A DNA stretch of 37,075 nt from an uncultured Bacteroidota bacterium (GCA_900542475.1 UQNO01000020.1:1-37075); one strand, 5' to 3'; shown: positions 6,844 through 15,014, counted from the first letter of the stretch. Notes: generated from the sequence alone by a model not told the origin. Translations and numbers: made by a program.

Positions 6844-8133
6844 CTAACACAAATTCCCCGCCATCTCCGAATTGTCACCTTTATTAATAATGTCTTTCAA
6901 AATAACATCCACAAAGGTGTTTTTTTCTAATTCTTTGGCTTTCAACCTGATGGGAATGTAGTTCTCTCCGTAGCCTCGCGCCGTTCCGTCGGCCATGACG
7001 CGTTCGATGAGCATCTTTTGGGGCTTGCCGAGCATCTGATTGAAATATTTGAGTTTGTTTTCCGTTGAAATCTGTCTGATGACGGCGCTGCGCTCGGTTT
7101 TGACAGATTCCGGAATCTGATTTGGCATCGTGGCGGCTTTCGTTCCTGTCCTAATCGAATACTTGAAAGTGTGTATGTGACTGAAGCATATATGTTTGCA
7201 CATTTCTGCACTTTCCATGAAATCGGATTCGGTTTCTCCGGGAAATCCTACTATCACGTCGGTGGTGATGTTAAAATCGGGTATCGCCGTCTTGATTCTG
7301 TCGCACATCTCTTTAAATTGCGCTGCGGTATAATGTCGATGCATTTCTTTGAGCGTGTTTTCCGCACCGCTTTGAAGGCAGATGTGCATGTGCGGGGCGA
7401 GTTTGGGGTTTTCAAATAAACTCAAGAAACGGTTGCTGAAATTATCTGGCTCAATAGATGAGATTCTAACTCTAAAATCTCCTTCGATTTTTAAGATATT
7501 ATCGATAAGATGTTCGAAATCAACGTCTTGCCAATGATAACGCCCCATGTTTACGCCTGTCAGCACTATCTCCTTGAAGCCGTGTGCCACCACGTTTCTT
7601 ATGTTTTCGTAAATCTCGTCGGCGGGACGGCTTGTGGCTCTGCCTCGCACATTGGGTATGATGCAGTAGGAGCAGAAATTGTTGCATCCGTCGTGAATCT
7701 TAATCAAACTGCGGGTGTGGAAGGTGCTGTAAGCGGGGCGGTAACTGAACAGGTCTTTGTCGAAGCCTTCAGGGTCGATGGTTTCGCCTTTCATCCGGCT
7801 GTCGATGATGCTGAAAAGCGCGTATTTCCTTTCGTTGTCGATGGCGTAGTCGATGACACCGCTGTCGAGCATCTCTTGTTTTCTGTGGTTCACCATGCAG
7901 CCCATCGCCGCGATGATGGCGGCGGGGTGGGAGCGTCGTATCTGGTTGATTGCTTGCCTGCATTTCTGGTCGCTTTGATTGGTGACAGTGCAGGTGTTCA
8001 CGACGTAAATGTCAGCGTTTTCATCGCTTTCCACCACGTCATAGCCTGCGTCTTTGAATTGCGACGCTATGGCGTCCGTCTCGTAAAGGTTCACGCGGCA
8101 ACCTAATGTCTTGAATGCAATCTTCATATTCAT
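6844..8133 (-). CDS. mtaB: tRNA t6A37 methylthiotransferase MtaB
   Basis: MtaB is a radical-SAM enzyme that converts t6A to ms2t6A at position 37 of tRNAs reading ANN codons. The N-terminal cluster cysteines C12, C48 and C79 are present, followed by the radical-SAM motif C150-x3-C154-x2-C157 (GCNNFCSYC). The LGCRVN and NTCTVTNQSDQKCRQ segments separate MtaB from MiaB. A TRAM-like C-terminal part follows. The length is 429 aa. Translation could begin at the ATG at 8133 or the ATG at 8127. The start lies only 8 bases from repeat element A, so any leader for this gene is repeat-derived. Confidence 0.92.
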   Translation of the reverse strand: MNMKIAFKTLGCRVNLYETDAIASQFKDAGYDVVESDENADIYVVNTCTVTNQSDQKCRQAINQIRRSHPAAIIAAMGCMVNHRKQEMLDSGVIDYAIDNERKYALFSIIDSRMKGETIDPEGFDKDLFSYRPAYSTFHTRSLIKIHDGCNNFCSYCIIPNVRGRATSRPADEIYENIRNVVAHGFKEIVLTGVNMGRYHWQDVDFEHLIDNILKIEGDFRVRISSIEPDNFSNRFLSLFENPKLAPHMHICLQSGAENTLKEMHRHYTAAQFKEMCDRIKTAIPDFNITTDVIVGFPGETESDFMESAEMCKHICFSHIHTFKYSIRTGTKAATMPNQIPESVKTERSAVIRQISTENKLKYFNQMLGKPQKMLIERVMADGTARGYGENYIPIRLKAKELEKNTFVDVILKDIINKGDNSEMAGNLC

Positions 8134-8140
8134 TTCTTTT

Positions 8141-8288
8141 CGTCATTTCGAGCGGAACAGAGTGGAGTCGAGAAATTTCATCATTCCAATTGTCCCGAAT
8201 CATTTGTTGGTCGGAAGTTTATTCACCAAAGGTGAGGGCTTTCGCTTCGCTCGGGTCTCCATTCCGCCTTGCTTCAGTCGAAATGACG
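8141..8288 (+). repeat. MITE-like repeat, copy A (148 bp)
   Basis: The element begins CGTCATTTCGA (8141-8151) and ends TCGAAATGACG (8278-8288), a perfect 11-bp terminal inverted repeat. Its interior aligns with copy B at 23280-23416 in the opposite orientation; shared blocks include GAGAAAT, TCATCATT, TTTATTCACCAAAG and GGTCTCCA. It encodes nothing itself. It lies between miaB and mtaB and covers the last 22 codons and the stop of miaB. Its size and inverted ends suggest a non-autonomous transposable repeat; no transposase is visible. Confidence 0.8.
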
Positions 8289-9706
8289 GGTTGGAGTTCC
8301 CCTTCTATTGACAACGCCGTGGCGCTTGTCACCTTGACATCTACAATCTGTCCGATGAGGTTCTTGTCTTTCGACTTGAATCTGATGACTATTTTCCCTT
8401 CGGTATGACCTGTAAGATACCCGTTTTTTCTGTCGCAGCCGCCTGCCAGCACCTTCAAGGTCTTGCCTACAAGTCTTTGATTATAAGCCAAAGAATGTTT
8501 CATCAGCTCGTCGGTGAGGATATGATAGCGCTCGCGTTTTTTTGCCTTGGGCACGTCGTCGGCCCACGATGAGGCGACTGCGCCGGGACGCACGCTGTAT
8601 TGCGCTATATAAGCCATGTTGTATTTGAACTCTTCCATCGCTTTGCGCGAATTTTCAAACTCCTCTTCTGTCTCGCCGGTAAATCCCACTATGATGTCGG
8701 TGAATATCGTTGCTTCGGGCAGCAACCGCTTGATTGTGTGTATGATATGACGGTAATCTTCAATGGTGTGTTTGCGGTTCATGCGTTGCAGCATGTTGTC
8801 GTCGCCCGATTGTATCGGGAGGTGAATCTGCTTGCCGAGGCATTTATACTGCGAGATGACCTCAATCACTTCGTCGCTCATGTCGCGAGGATGCGGCGAG
8901 GTGAAATAAACCCAGAACTCTTTGCCGCTCGCGTCGCCGTATGCGCCAATTCTTCTCAATAGTTCCGCGAAATTTATCTCTTCGCCTTTCTTGTCTAAAC
9001 CGTACGAATTGACGTTCTGACCTAACAATGTGATGGATTTATATCCTTTGTTGACCAATTCTTTTAGTTCGGCGATGATGTCTTCTGATTTTCTTGACAC
9101 TTCGCGGCCTCTCGTGTAAGGCACGGCGCAGTATGTGCAGAATTTGTTGCAGCCGTTCTGGATAGGGATAAATGCCTCGAAATCAGAGAGATGGTCGGGG
9201 TCGATAATCCAGAAACGGTCCATGTCGGCTGACGGGTTCGCCGCCTTGTTTATATACGGTGCCTTTGGGAGGGCATTATGCAGGGACGCGACGAGTCGCG
9301 TTTCTGCCGAGTTTCCATTAACGATTTCGTTATTATCAATGGAATCGTCGTTTCTCATTGGGATGAAAACACCGTATTGCCGAATCATATCCGGCAGGTC
9401 GGGCAACTCGTTCATAGTGAACACGAGGTCGAACAACTTCACGAAACGCTCTCTGTCGGCGGGTAGGATACAGCCGGACACGAAGGTGATGCAGTTGCGA
9501 CTTTGCTTCATTTCGTTCCATTTCAGTATGCGCGAATACACTTTGTCGATGCCTTTTTGACGCACGGAGCAGGCTATCACACCCAAAATCGTGGCTTCTT
9601 CTTCCTTGCCGGTCTCAACGAAACCCATGCCGCGCAGCACGGTGCGCACCCGTTCCGTGTCGCTTCTGTTCATCTGACAGCCTAATGGCAGCAAAAAATA
9701 TTTCAT
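8219..9706 (-). CDS. miaB: tRNA-2-methylthio-N6-dimethylallyladenosine synthase MiaB, with repeat-derived C-terminus
   Basis: MiaB is a radical-SAM methylthiotransferase that makes ms2i6A37 in tRNAs reading UNN codons. Cluster cysteines C10, C46 and C79 and the radical-SAM motif C186-x3-C190-x2-C193 (GCNKFCTYC) are present, followed by AVPYTRGREVSR and LLGQNVNSYG, both typical of MiaB. At 495 aa it is long: residues ~120-175 form an insertion before the radical-SAM core, and the last 22 residues (from VISTEARRNG) are encoded by repeat element A after the end of the TRAM domain. The N-terminal CSVRQKGIDKVYSR differs from the NTCSIRDNAEQK form I would expect in this phylum. A TAATTTTG element lies upstream. 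Confidence 0.88.
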   Translation of the reverse strand: MKYFLLPLGCQMNRSDTERVRTVLRGMGFVETGKEEEATILGVIACSVRQKGIDKVYSRILKWNEMKQSRNCITFVSGCILPADRERFVKLFDLVFTMNELPDLPDMIRQYGVFIPMRNDDSIDNNEIVNGNSAETRLVASLHNALPKAPYINKAANPSADMDRFWIIDPDHLSDFEAFIPIQNGCNKFCTYCAVPYTRGREVSRKSEDIIAELKELVNKGYKSITLLGQNVNSYGLDKKGEEINFAELLRRIGAYGDASGKEFWVYFTSPHPRDMSDEVIEVISQYKCLGKQIHLPIQSGDDNMLQRMNRKHTIEDYRHIIHTIKRLLPEATIFTDIIVGFTGETEEEFENSRKAMEEFKYNMAYIAQYSVRPGAVASSWADDVPKAKKRERYHILTDELMKHSLAYNQRLVGKTLKVLAGGCDRKNGYLTGHTEGKIVIRFKSKDKNLIGQIVDVKVTSATALSIEGELQPVISTEARRNGDPSEAKALTFGE

Positions 9707-9725
9707 TTTTTCAAAGATTAGACCG

Positions 9726-9733
9726 CAAAATTA
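9726..9733 (-). promoter_or_regulatory. -7 element upstream of miaB
   Basis: The minus strand reads TAATTTTG in the 47-base gap between lplA and miaB. It would start transcription near 9719, so miaB-mtaB may have its own promoter as well as read-through from lplA. Confidence 0.45.
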
Positions 9734-9753
9734 CGAAAAAATCCGTTCAGGGG

Positions 9754-10710
9754 TCAATAAATAAGCGTGAGAATATCTTTGGCGATTTCGTTGTTGCCAC
9801 AATCAGGGGCTTTTTTGATGCTCGCTCCTTTCAAAATGCACTCTGTCTCGTCGATACGCTCCGGCTCAAGACCGTCCGAAGCTATTGAAATGCTCTCGAT
9901 GATGCCTTTTTCTTCGTTTATCTTCATGTCGAGCTCGACCAACCCCCACGGGAATTGTGCGCTTTTTTTCGTTTTGAAGTTGCGCCATTTTCCGAAAAGA
10001 TAGTCGTCGGAAGCAAATAAATCTCTGGTTTTCAATATATTATCGGTTATGATGCTGTCGAAATCCAAATATTCTGCCTTTGTCTCGTAAACCTCTTCAA
10101 AAGCTTTTGTGAGATAAGGGGTGATTGTATCGGAGGTGATGTCGGCGACTTCAGACAGGTTGATGATTCTGCTTGCCACTGATTTCACGCCGTGTTTTTG
10201 CAGCTTTGCGGGGTTTACCTTGAGATATTTTGCAAGTTTCTCACCATCTGTTTTTATCAAGATTGTGCCGTGGTGCAATCTTCTGTCTTTATAGATTCCA
10301 AAAGCGTTTCCGGAGAACTTGCGTCCTTCGAGAAGGATGTCGTTTCTGCCCGACACCTCCGCTTCCAAGCCTAAATATCTCAAAGCGGTTTTTATGACGT
10401 TCATCTGTCTTGTGACATCATACAGTTTTTTATCCGCCACGAAAGAGAAGTTGAGATTGCCTAAATCGTGGTACACCGCGCCGCCGCCGGTTCTTCTTCT
10501 GGCTGCGTATCCGCCTTCCGAGAGAAGTAAATCGACATTGCATTCCGTAAATGGGTTTTGATTGTAACCGTAAACAACAGTCTGCTGGTTTTTCCATAAA
10601 TACATGGTCACTACATCTGACTCGCCTTCGTTTAATAAATGGCTTTCAACAGCAAGGTTGAGATGTGGATTGTATTGTTTGCCGAGAATAATTTGAGTTT
10701 TTGTTTTCAT
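9754..10710 (-). CDS. lplA: Lipoate-protein ligase A
   Basis: LplA activates free lipoate with ATP and attaches it to the lysine of E2 and GcvH domains. The lipoyl-AMP binding motif RRRTGGGAVYHDLGNLNFSF (residues 71-90) and the catalytic-type lysine in GRKFSGNA (K131) are clear, followed by HHGTIL and the SVASRIINL segment that leads into the C-terminal accessory domain. The length of 318 aa fits a full bacterial LplA. It begins two bases after the stop of the upstream outer-membrane protein gene, so they are co-transcribed. Confidence 0.93.
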   Translation of the reverse strand: MKTKTQIILGKQYNPHLNLAVESHLLNEGESDVVTMYLWKNQQTVVYGYNQNPFTECNVDLLLSEGGYAARRRTGGGAVYHDLGNLNFSFVADKKLYDVTRQMNVIKTALRYLGLEAEVSGRNDILLEGRKFSGNAFGIYKDRRLHHGTILIKTDGEKLAKYLKVNPAKLQKHGVKSVASRIINLSEVADITSDTITPYLTKAFEEVYETKAEYLDFDSIITDNILKTRDLFASDDYLFGKWRNFKTKKSAQFPWGLVELDMKINEEKGIIESISIASDGLEPERIDETECILKGASIKKAPDCGNNEIAKDILTLIY

Positions 10711-10712
10711 TT

Positions 10713-11378
10713 TTAGAAAAGCATATAGCCGACACTGACCTGTACGCTTATGTTTTTGTTGGCTCCAACATCTTTTATCACGTCAAGGAAGCCAAAATAG
10801 GCACGGAGACTGACAAAAACATCGTCGTGCTGAAGCAAATTGCTTGTGAAAACGCCGATAATCAGACCGAAATCGAAGGAATTGTAGTTTCCTGTCGAGA
10901 AACTTTCAGAATGCCAGTTTTCGTTGCCGATTTTTGTTTTCCAGGTGCCGTTTAAACAATAGCGCAAATTCGGTCCTGCCTCGACACCGAGGATGTCGGT
11001 GAAATAATATTGATAGATTATTGGTAAATTGACATAATGTAGATTATACTTGCTGTAAACTTTGATTTGTTCGTTGCGGCTCCCGCGCCATTTTTCTGAT
11101 TGCTGACCGCCTGTTGAATAGTATATTTCTGTTAAGACCTTTTGGTTTTCCGCGATATTGTATTGTCCGCAAACACCGCAGGTCAGGCCTAATTTCAGCC
11201 CGTTGTTCTCGAAACATGTCAATGTTGACATGCCGAGACCGCCGCGGAAGCCGAAATGTATGTTGTCCTGGGCTTTGAGAGTGCCTCCGAAGATAAATAA
11301 AAAAAAGAATGCCGCCAACAAAGCAGTCAAGCCTTCGAGTGATATTCCTTTTTTTGTGCTTGAGAGATTTATCTTCAT
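10713..11378 (-). CDS. Outer-membrane beta-barrel protein
   Basis: The frame opens further upstream, but the ATG at 11378 gives a sensible N-terminus: basic residues, an alanine/phenylalanine-rich hydrophobic stretch and cleavage after LKA before Gln (residue ~38). The mature part begins IHFGFRGGLGMSTL and continues in alternating aromatic/glycine strands (GLTCGVCGQYNIAEN, YYSTGGQQS, YFTDILGVEAGPNLRY), ending SVQVSVGYMLF with a terminal Phe, as expected of an outer-membrane beta-barrel of the PorT-like/OmpW-like type. The cargo or ligand is unknown. The gene lies 82 bases after the tRNA-Glu genes and just before lplA. Confidence 0.75.
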   Translation of the reverse strand: MKINLSSTKKGISLEGLTALLAAFFFLFIFGGTLKAQDNIHFGFRGGLGMSTLTCFENNGLKLGLTCGVCGQYNIAENQKVLTEIYYSTGGQQSEKWRGSRNEQIKVYSKYNLHYVNLPIIYQYYFTDILGVEAGPNLRYCLNGTWKTKIGNENWHSESFSTGNYNSFDFGLIIGVFTSNLLQHDDVFVSLRAYFGFLDVIKDVGANKNISVQVSVGYMLF

Positions 11379-11460
11379 GTTATTATGTTTAAAAACTGAA
11401 AAAGCCAGATTGCAGGTTCGTTCCTTTGTGCCCCTGTTTTCTGACTTCGTTTTCAATTTG

Positions 11461-11534
11461 TAGTCTCTCCGGGATTTGAACCCGAGTTACCAGGATGAAA
11501 ACCTGACGTCCTAACCAGACTAGACGAAGAGACC
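11461..11534 (-). tRNA. tRNA-Glu (TTC), copy 2
   Basis: A 74-base cloverleaf: acceptor GGTCTCT pairs with AGAGACT (G1-T72 wobble), anticodon stem TCAGG/CCTGG, anticodon loop TTTTCAT giving anticodon TTC, and T-arm TCGGG-TTCAAAT-CCCGG. The 3' CCA is not encoded. It differs from copy 1 at one D-loop base (GGTTAGGA here). Confidence 0.95.
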
Positions 11535-11597
11535 CTTTTTTTAGACTTTAATCGTTTTTGACTAATGTCTAATGTCTGACATTTAATGTCTGCCTTG

Positions 11598-11671
11598 TAG
11601 TCTCTCCGGGATTTGAACCCGAGTTACCAGGATGAAAACCTGACGTCCTGACCAGACTAGACGAAGAGACC
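11598..11671 (-). tRNA. tRNA-Glu (TTC), copy 1
   Basis: The same 74-base cloverleaf as the copy 63 bases downstream, with anticodon TTC and one D-loop difference (GGTCAGGA). The CCA end is not encoded. It is nearest the promoter at 11703-11696 and both copies are probably cut from one transcript. Confidence 0.95.
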
Positions 11672-11695
11672 AACTTCTTCCTCGAAAAAGTGCTG

Positions 11696-11703
11696 CAAAG
11701 ATA
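11696..11703 (-). promoter_or_regulatory. -7 element for the tRNA-Glu pair
   Basis: The minus strand reads TATCTTTG, placing the start of transcription near 11689, 18 bases before the first tRNA. The outer-membrane protein gene after the tRNAs lacks its own visible promoter and may be read from here. Confidence 0.6.
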
Positions 11704-11718
11704 CAACTTTTTTTGTTA

Positions 11719-11758
11719 TTAGCATGAAAAATTTTTAATTTTTGAAAAATAATGCTAA
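11719..11758 (-). terminator. Possible hairpin after porT
   Basis: TTAGCAT (11719-11725) and ATGCTAA (11752-11758) can pair, with complementary A/T runs inside. No clean T tract follows, so it is only a weak candidate for the end of the porT transcript. Confidence 0.3.
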
Positions 11759-11798
11759 AACATTGATAATCAGTGCTGAAAAAAATATAACAACAGGG

Positions 11799-12638
11799 TT
11801 ATTCAAAGGTCAATGAGATTTGAAAAGTCCTGTTTTGGATGCTTTTTATACTCGAATCGTAAATCAAATCCTGCGAATCCAAGATGTCGAATAGTCCGAA
11901 ACTCATTTTTGCCTCAACACCGAATTTGAAATAACCGGTATAGAAATCGAATCCTGCCCCGACTTCTGCCGCGAGGTCGGTGCGCTTAACCCTGATGTTG
12001 TCGGTGACTGATATTAGTTGTCCGTTTTCATCTGTGATATTTACATTGGATTTCTTTTGCGAAGCCAAGTCTATTTTGAAGTTTCCGCCGGCGATGACGT
12101 AGGCGGCAATATTATTTTGTCGTTTAGATTTGTATTTTACCTGCAAAGGAAATTCCACGAAAGTGGAGAAAATGGACTTTTTCTTTGATAGATAAGGCAA
12201 CTGGTCAGGTTGGCTACTTTGCAATTCTCTATAAAAATCGTATTCTATTGTTCTTGAGTCGAAGCTGAGCGACGGAACGAGACGCAAATCGAAATATTTG
12301 CCGAGACGCAGGTTTCCGACGACACCTACAATAAAACCAGGTTCTGGAACTTGGTTGATGCTCCGGACGTAATAAGTCGCGTTGGGATTGTAAAATGGCT
12401 CGGTGGTATTTGGCCATTCTGATGCCGGATGTGGTGTTTTTTGATAGTCTTTGTTATATTTGATGGCATACGACATCTGGTTGTATCCCAAAATGAACCC
12501 GAAATGGTACGGCTGATTGTCGTACAACAAAAGATTTTTTGGTTTTTCTCTTTGTGCCACAAGACTTTGCGGAATCATAACGAGCATGATTCCGATGGTG
12601 AAAAGTGCTTTTTTGAATGATGATAATGTTAACTTCAT
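11799..12638 (-). CDS. porT: Type IX secretion protein PorT
   Basis: PorT is an outer-membrane barrel needed for type IX secretion in Bacteroidetes. The sequence follows the family closely: a signal peptide ending SLVA (cleavage after ~28), then NQPYHFGFILGYNQMSY, PEPGFIVGVVGNLRLGKYFD, the strand LRLVPSLSF, the FVEFPLQVKYKSKR segment, YVIAGGNFKIDLASQKK, and a C-terminal GFDFYTGYFKFGVEAKMSFG. At 279 aa the length is slightly above the usual ~230-250. It begins 30 bases after the heptose kinase gene on the same strand. Its presence agrees with the type IX sorting domains on the two proteases at 30992-35898. Confidence 0.85.
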   Translation of the reverse strand: MKLTLSSFKKALFTIGIMLVMIPQSLVAQREKPKNLLLYDNQPYHFGFILGYNQMSYAIKYNKDYQKTPHPASEWPNTTEPFYNPNATYYVRSINQVPEPGFIVGVVGNLRLGKYFDLRLVPSLSFDSRTIEYDFYRELQSSQPDQLPYLSKKKSIFSTFVEFPLQVKYKSKRQNNIAAYVIAGGNFKIDLASQKKSNVNITDENGQLISVTDNIRVKRTDLAAEVGAGFDFYTGYFKFGVEAKMSFGLFDILDSQDLIYDSSIKSIQNRTFQISLTFE

Positions 12639-12668
12639 AGACCTATTAACGGAAAAGATGCGTTGTTA

Positions 12669-13670
12669 TTATATTTTTTCCGTTTCTTTTAGCAGTCTTT
12701 CCTTGTTGATTGGCACCGCGCCTATCTCTTCACAGACGAGACCGCCGGCGAGATTGGATATTGCGGCGATGTGATAAGCGTCCATGCCGCAAACCAGGCA
12801 CAGCATCGCGACACCAAGAACGGTGTCGCCGGCACCTGACACGTCGGCTATTTTTCGCAGATGAGCCGGAATGTAATGATGTGTCGTGGAGCCGTTGAGC
12901 ATTTCCCGAATCAAAACGCCGCGTTCCGACAAGGTGTTCATCACGAAACGGCAGTTTAATTTTTCTTGTAACACCTTGACACCCATCAAGATTCCGTCGA
13001 TGGTGTCGGTTGGGAACTCTATGTTGATGCCTTCTTTCAGTTCTTTGAGATTCGGCTTGAAGAGCGTACAGTTCTTATAGGTCAAGAAGTTGTTTTTCTT
13101 CGGGTCAACGCCGACGGGAATGTTTTTCTCGTTGGCGACGGTGATAACGTGTTGGATGAGTTCTTCGGTGAGCACACCTTTATTATAGTCTTGCAAGATG
13201 ATACCGTCGATGCGTTCTCGATAGAGGATTGTGTCGATTTTCTCTTTTATCGCGGAGAACTCTTTTTCTGTGAGATTGAACGTGTCTTCGTCATCGACGC
13301 GGAGCATCTGTGCGTTGTTGCTGATGATACGGTATTTTGTCGTTGTCCGGCGTTCCTTGCTCTTGACGATGCCGTTGTTTGGCATCTCGTGTTCCTTTAG
13401 CAAGTCGAAGAAGTCGTGCGACTTCGAGTCGTCGCCGATGATGGAGCATAAAACCGGCTCGGCACCGAGTGCCTTGATGTTTTGCGCTACGTTGGCGGCG
13501 CCTCCGAGACGGGAGAAGCGGTTTTCTACCGCCACGATAGGCACAGGGGCTTCAGGCGAGATGCGCTCGACCTTGCCGTTGAGGTAAAGGTCGAGCATGA
13601 CATCGCCTATGATAAGTATTCGCTTGTCGTTGAATGACTCAAAAAGCGCATTGATGTCTTCTCTTGACAT
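12669..13670 (-). CDS. rfaE1: Heptose-7-phosphate kinase (RfaE domain I), PfkB family
   Basis: This ribokinase-family enzyme phosphorylates D-glycero-D-manno-heptose 7-phosphate on the path to ADP-heptose for LPS. Features: RILIIGDVMLDLYLNGKVER near the N-terminus, the GG of SRLGGAANVAQN (56-57), and the catalytic anion hole GAGD with D282. Only the kinase domain is present (333 aa); the nucleotidyltransferase half of the E. coli bifunctional HldE is absent. The open frame runs far upstream into the aminotransferase gene, but MSREDIN at 13670, 8 bases after that gene's stop, is the obvious start. It could in principle be another PfkB sugar kinase. Confidence 0.85.
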   Translation of the reverse strand: MSREDINALFESFNDKRILIIGDVMLDLYLNGKVERISPEAPVPIVAVENRFSRLGGAANVAQNIKALGAEPVLCSIIGDDSKSHDFFDLLKEHEMPNNGIVKSKERRTTTKYRIISNNAQMLRVDDEDTFNLTEKEFSAIKEKIDTILYRERIDGIILQDYNKGVLTEELIQHVITVANEKNIPVGVDPKKNNFLTYKNCTLFKPNLKELKEGINIEFPTDTIDGILMGVKVLQEKLNCRFVMNTLSERGVLIREMLNGSTTHHYIPAHLRKIADVSGAGDTVLGVAMLCLVCGMDAYHIAAISNLAGGLVCEEIGAVPINKERLLKETEKI

Positions 13671-13678
13671 TACGAATG

Positions 13679-14881
13679 TTATTTGAGTTTTGCAAAAGCT
13701 TCTTTGAGTCGGCGCGCTGCCTCGCGGAGCTTGTCGTCGGATGTGGCGTATGACAGACGTATGCAGTTGTCGTTGCCGAAAGCGCCGCCGGCCACGCAGG
13801 CCACGTGGGCGTTGTGAAGCAAGTACATGCACAGGTCATCGCTGTTCTCGATTACATTGGCGCCGTCCGACTTGCCGTAGTATGCGCTGACATCAGGGAA
13901 CATATAGAACGCGCCTGCCGGCAGGCTCAACTTGATACCGGGGATTTCCATGAGAAGTTTGTAGAACATGTCGCGGCGCGCTTTGAAGGCCTGGCACATA
14001 TTCCGTACCTCTTCGGAGTTCTCCGGCGAAAGCTCCATGGCCGCCAATGATGCTGCCTGTGAGATGGTGCAGATGCCCGAGGTGTACTGCCCCTGAATCT
14101 TGTTGCAGGCACTCACTATGTCTTTCGGAGCTGCGATGTAACCGATTCTCCAACCTGTCATGGCGTAGCCTTTGGCGACACCGTTGACGATGACGAGACG
14201 GTCTCTCAAGTCTGTGAACTGACCCATTGACTCGTGCTTGTGCTCGTATTGGATAAATTCGTAAATCTCGTCGGATATGATGATGATTTCCGGGTGTTTC
14301 TTGAACACCTCGACTAATGTTGTGAGCTCTTCTTTCGTATATACCGAGCCGCTTGGGTTGCAGGGAGTGCTGAAAATAAAAGCCTTGGTCTTTGGCGTGA
14401 TGGCTTTTTCCAATTGCTCGGCGGTAATCTTGAAATGCTGTTCCGGCGTGGTGTAGATGAACACTGGAGTGCCGTCAGCGAGTTTCACCATTTCGGGATA
14501 TGATACCCAGAACGGGGCGGGAATGATGACTTCGTCGCCCTTGTCGAGTATGGCAAGTAAGGTGTTGGTGATGGCTTGCTTCGCACCGTTCGACACAATG
14601 ATGTCGGTGTCTTTATAGTCAAGACCGTTGTCGCGACGGAGCTTCTCGGCGATGGCTTTGCGCAATGCCGGAGTGCCCGGTACCGGAGGATAGTGTGTGT
14701 CGTTGTTGTTGATGGCATCAATACCTGCCTGCTTTGCACTCATCGGTGTGTTGAAGTCAGGTTCGCCAATGCTTAATGAAATGATGTCAATACCCTGAGC
14801 CTTGAGTTCGCGGCTCATCTGCGTCATTTTCAAAGTGGCTGACTCGGCCATGTTGACGACTCTTTGTGATAATGTACCCAT
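13679..14881 (-). CDS. Class I/II PLP-dependent aminotransferase (aspartate aminotransferase-like)
   Basis: It transfers an amino group between aspartate (or similar) and 2-oxoglutarate. Fold-type I residues are visible: N175 in STPCNPSG, D204 in IISDEIYE, the PLP lysine K237 in VNGVAKGYAMTGWRIGY, and R245 in the same motif (numbered from the ATG at 14881). The frame stays open to a TTG at 14923, but that codon lies inside the -7 element TAACTTTG, so it cannot be on the transcript; the ATG at 14881 (MGTLSQRVVN, 400 aa) is the start. The gene heads an apparent aminotransferase-rfaE1-porT operon. Confidence 0.9.
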   Translation of the reverse strand: MGTLSQRVVNMAESATLKMTQMSRELKAQGIDIISLSIGEPDFNTPMSAKQAGIDAINNNDTHYPPVPGTPALRKAIAEKLRRDNGLDYKDTDIIVSNGAKQAITNTLLAILDKGDEVIIPAPFWVSYPEMVKLADGTPVFIYTTPEQHFKITAEQLEKAITPKTKAFIFSTPCNPSGSVYTKEELTTLVEVFKKHPEIIIISDEIYEFIQYEHKHESMGQFTDLRDRLVIVNGVAKGYAMTGWRIGYIAAPKDIVSACNKIQGQYTSGICTISQAASLAAMELSPENSEEVRNMCQAFKARRDMFYKLLMEIPGIKLSLPAGAFYMFPDVSAYYGKSDGANVIENSDDLCMYLLHNAHVACVAGGAFGNDNCIRLSYATSDDKLREAARRLKEAFAKLK

Positions 14882-14920
14882 ACCTGTATTTTTAAAGAAA
14901 TTATTGTCTGTTTGAATTTG

Positions 14921-14928
14921 CAAAGTTA
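14921..14928 (-). promoter_or_regulatory. -7 element for the aminotransferase-rfaE1-porT operon
   Basis: The minus strand reads TAACTTTG. Transcription would begin near 14914, 33 bases before the ATG at 14881. This decides the start codon of the gene. Confidence 0.6.
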
Positions 14929-14968
14929 AGAATTTTTATGATAGGAAAACTTTTGTTTGAAAATTTTA

Positions 14969-14995
14969 TTGGAAATAAAAAAATAACTATATTTG
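14969..14995 (+). promoter_or_regulatory. Promoter of the 15015-lpxD unit
   Basis: TTGG (14969-14972) and TATATTTG (14988-14995) form a good Bacteroidetes promoter, with transcription starting near 15002. It is divergent from the aminotransferase promoter 40 bases away. Confidence 0.65.
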
Positions 14996-15014
14996 CACTC
15001 TAAAAATATTGAAA

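Noticed and set aside
7510..8106. Long open frame on the plus strand opposite mtaB
   Set aside because: It is the antisense shadow of a well-supported radical-SAM gene, has a biased Val/Ala/His composition and no promoter.
8111..8408. Two open frames on the plus strand across repeat A
   Set aside because: They read through the inverted-repeat element and the antisense of miaB; such frames are common in these repeats and show no family features.
11535..11597. Three AATGTCT units between the tRNA genes as a regulatory repeat
   Set aside because: The spacer is short and AT-rich; the units are irregularly spaced and sit in processed tRNA spacer, so chance is the simplest explanation.
13671..13832. 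Extended N-terminus of the heptose kinase frame
   Set aside because: The added 54 residues are Arg/His-rich shadow sequence of the aminotransferase gene; the ATG at 13670 fits the family start.
14882..14923. Upstream TTG start for the aminotransferase
   Set aside because: It lies inside the TAACTTTG promoter element, so it would not be transcribed.
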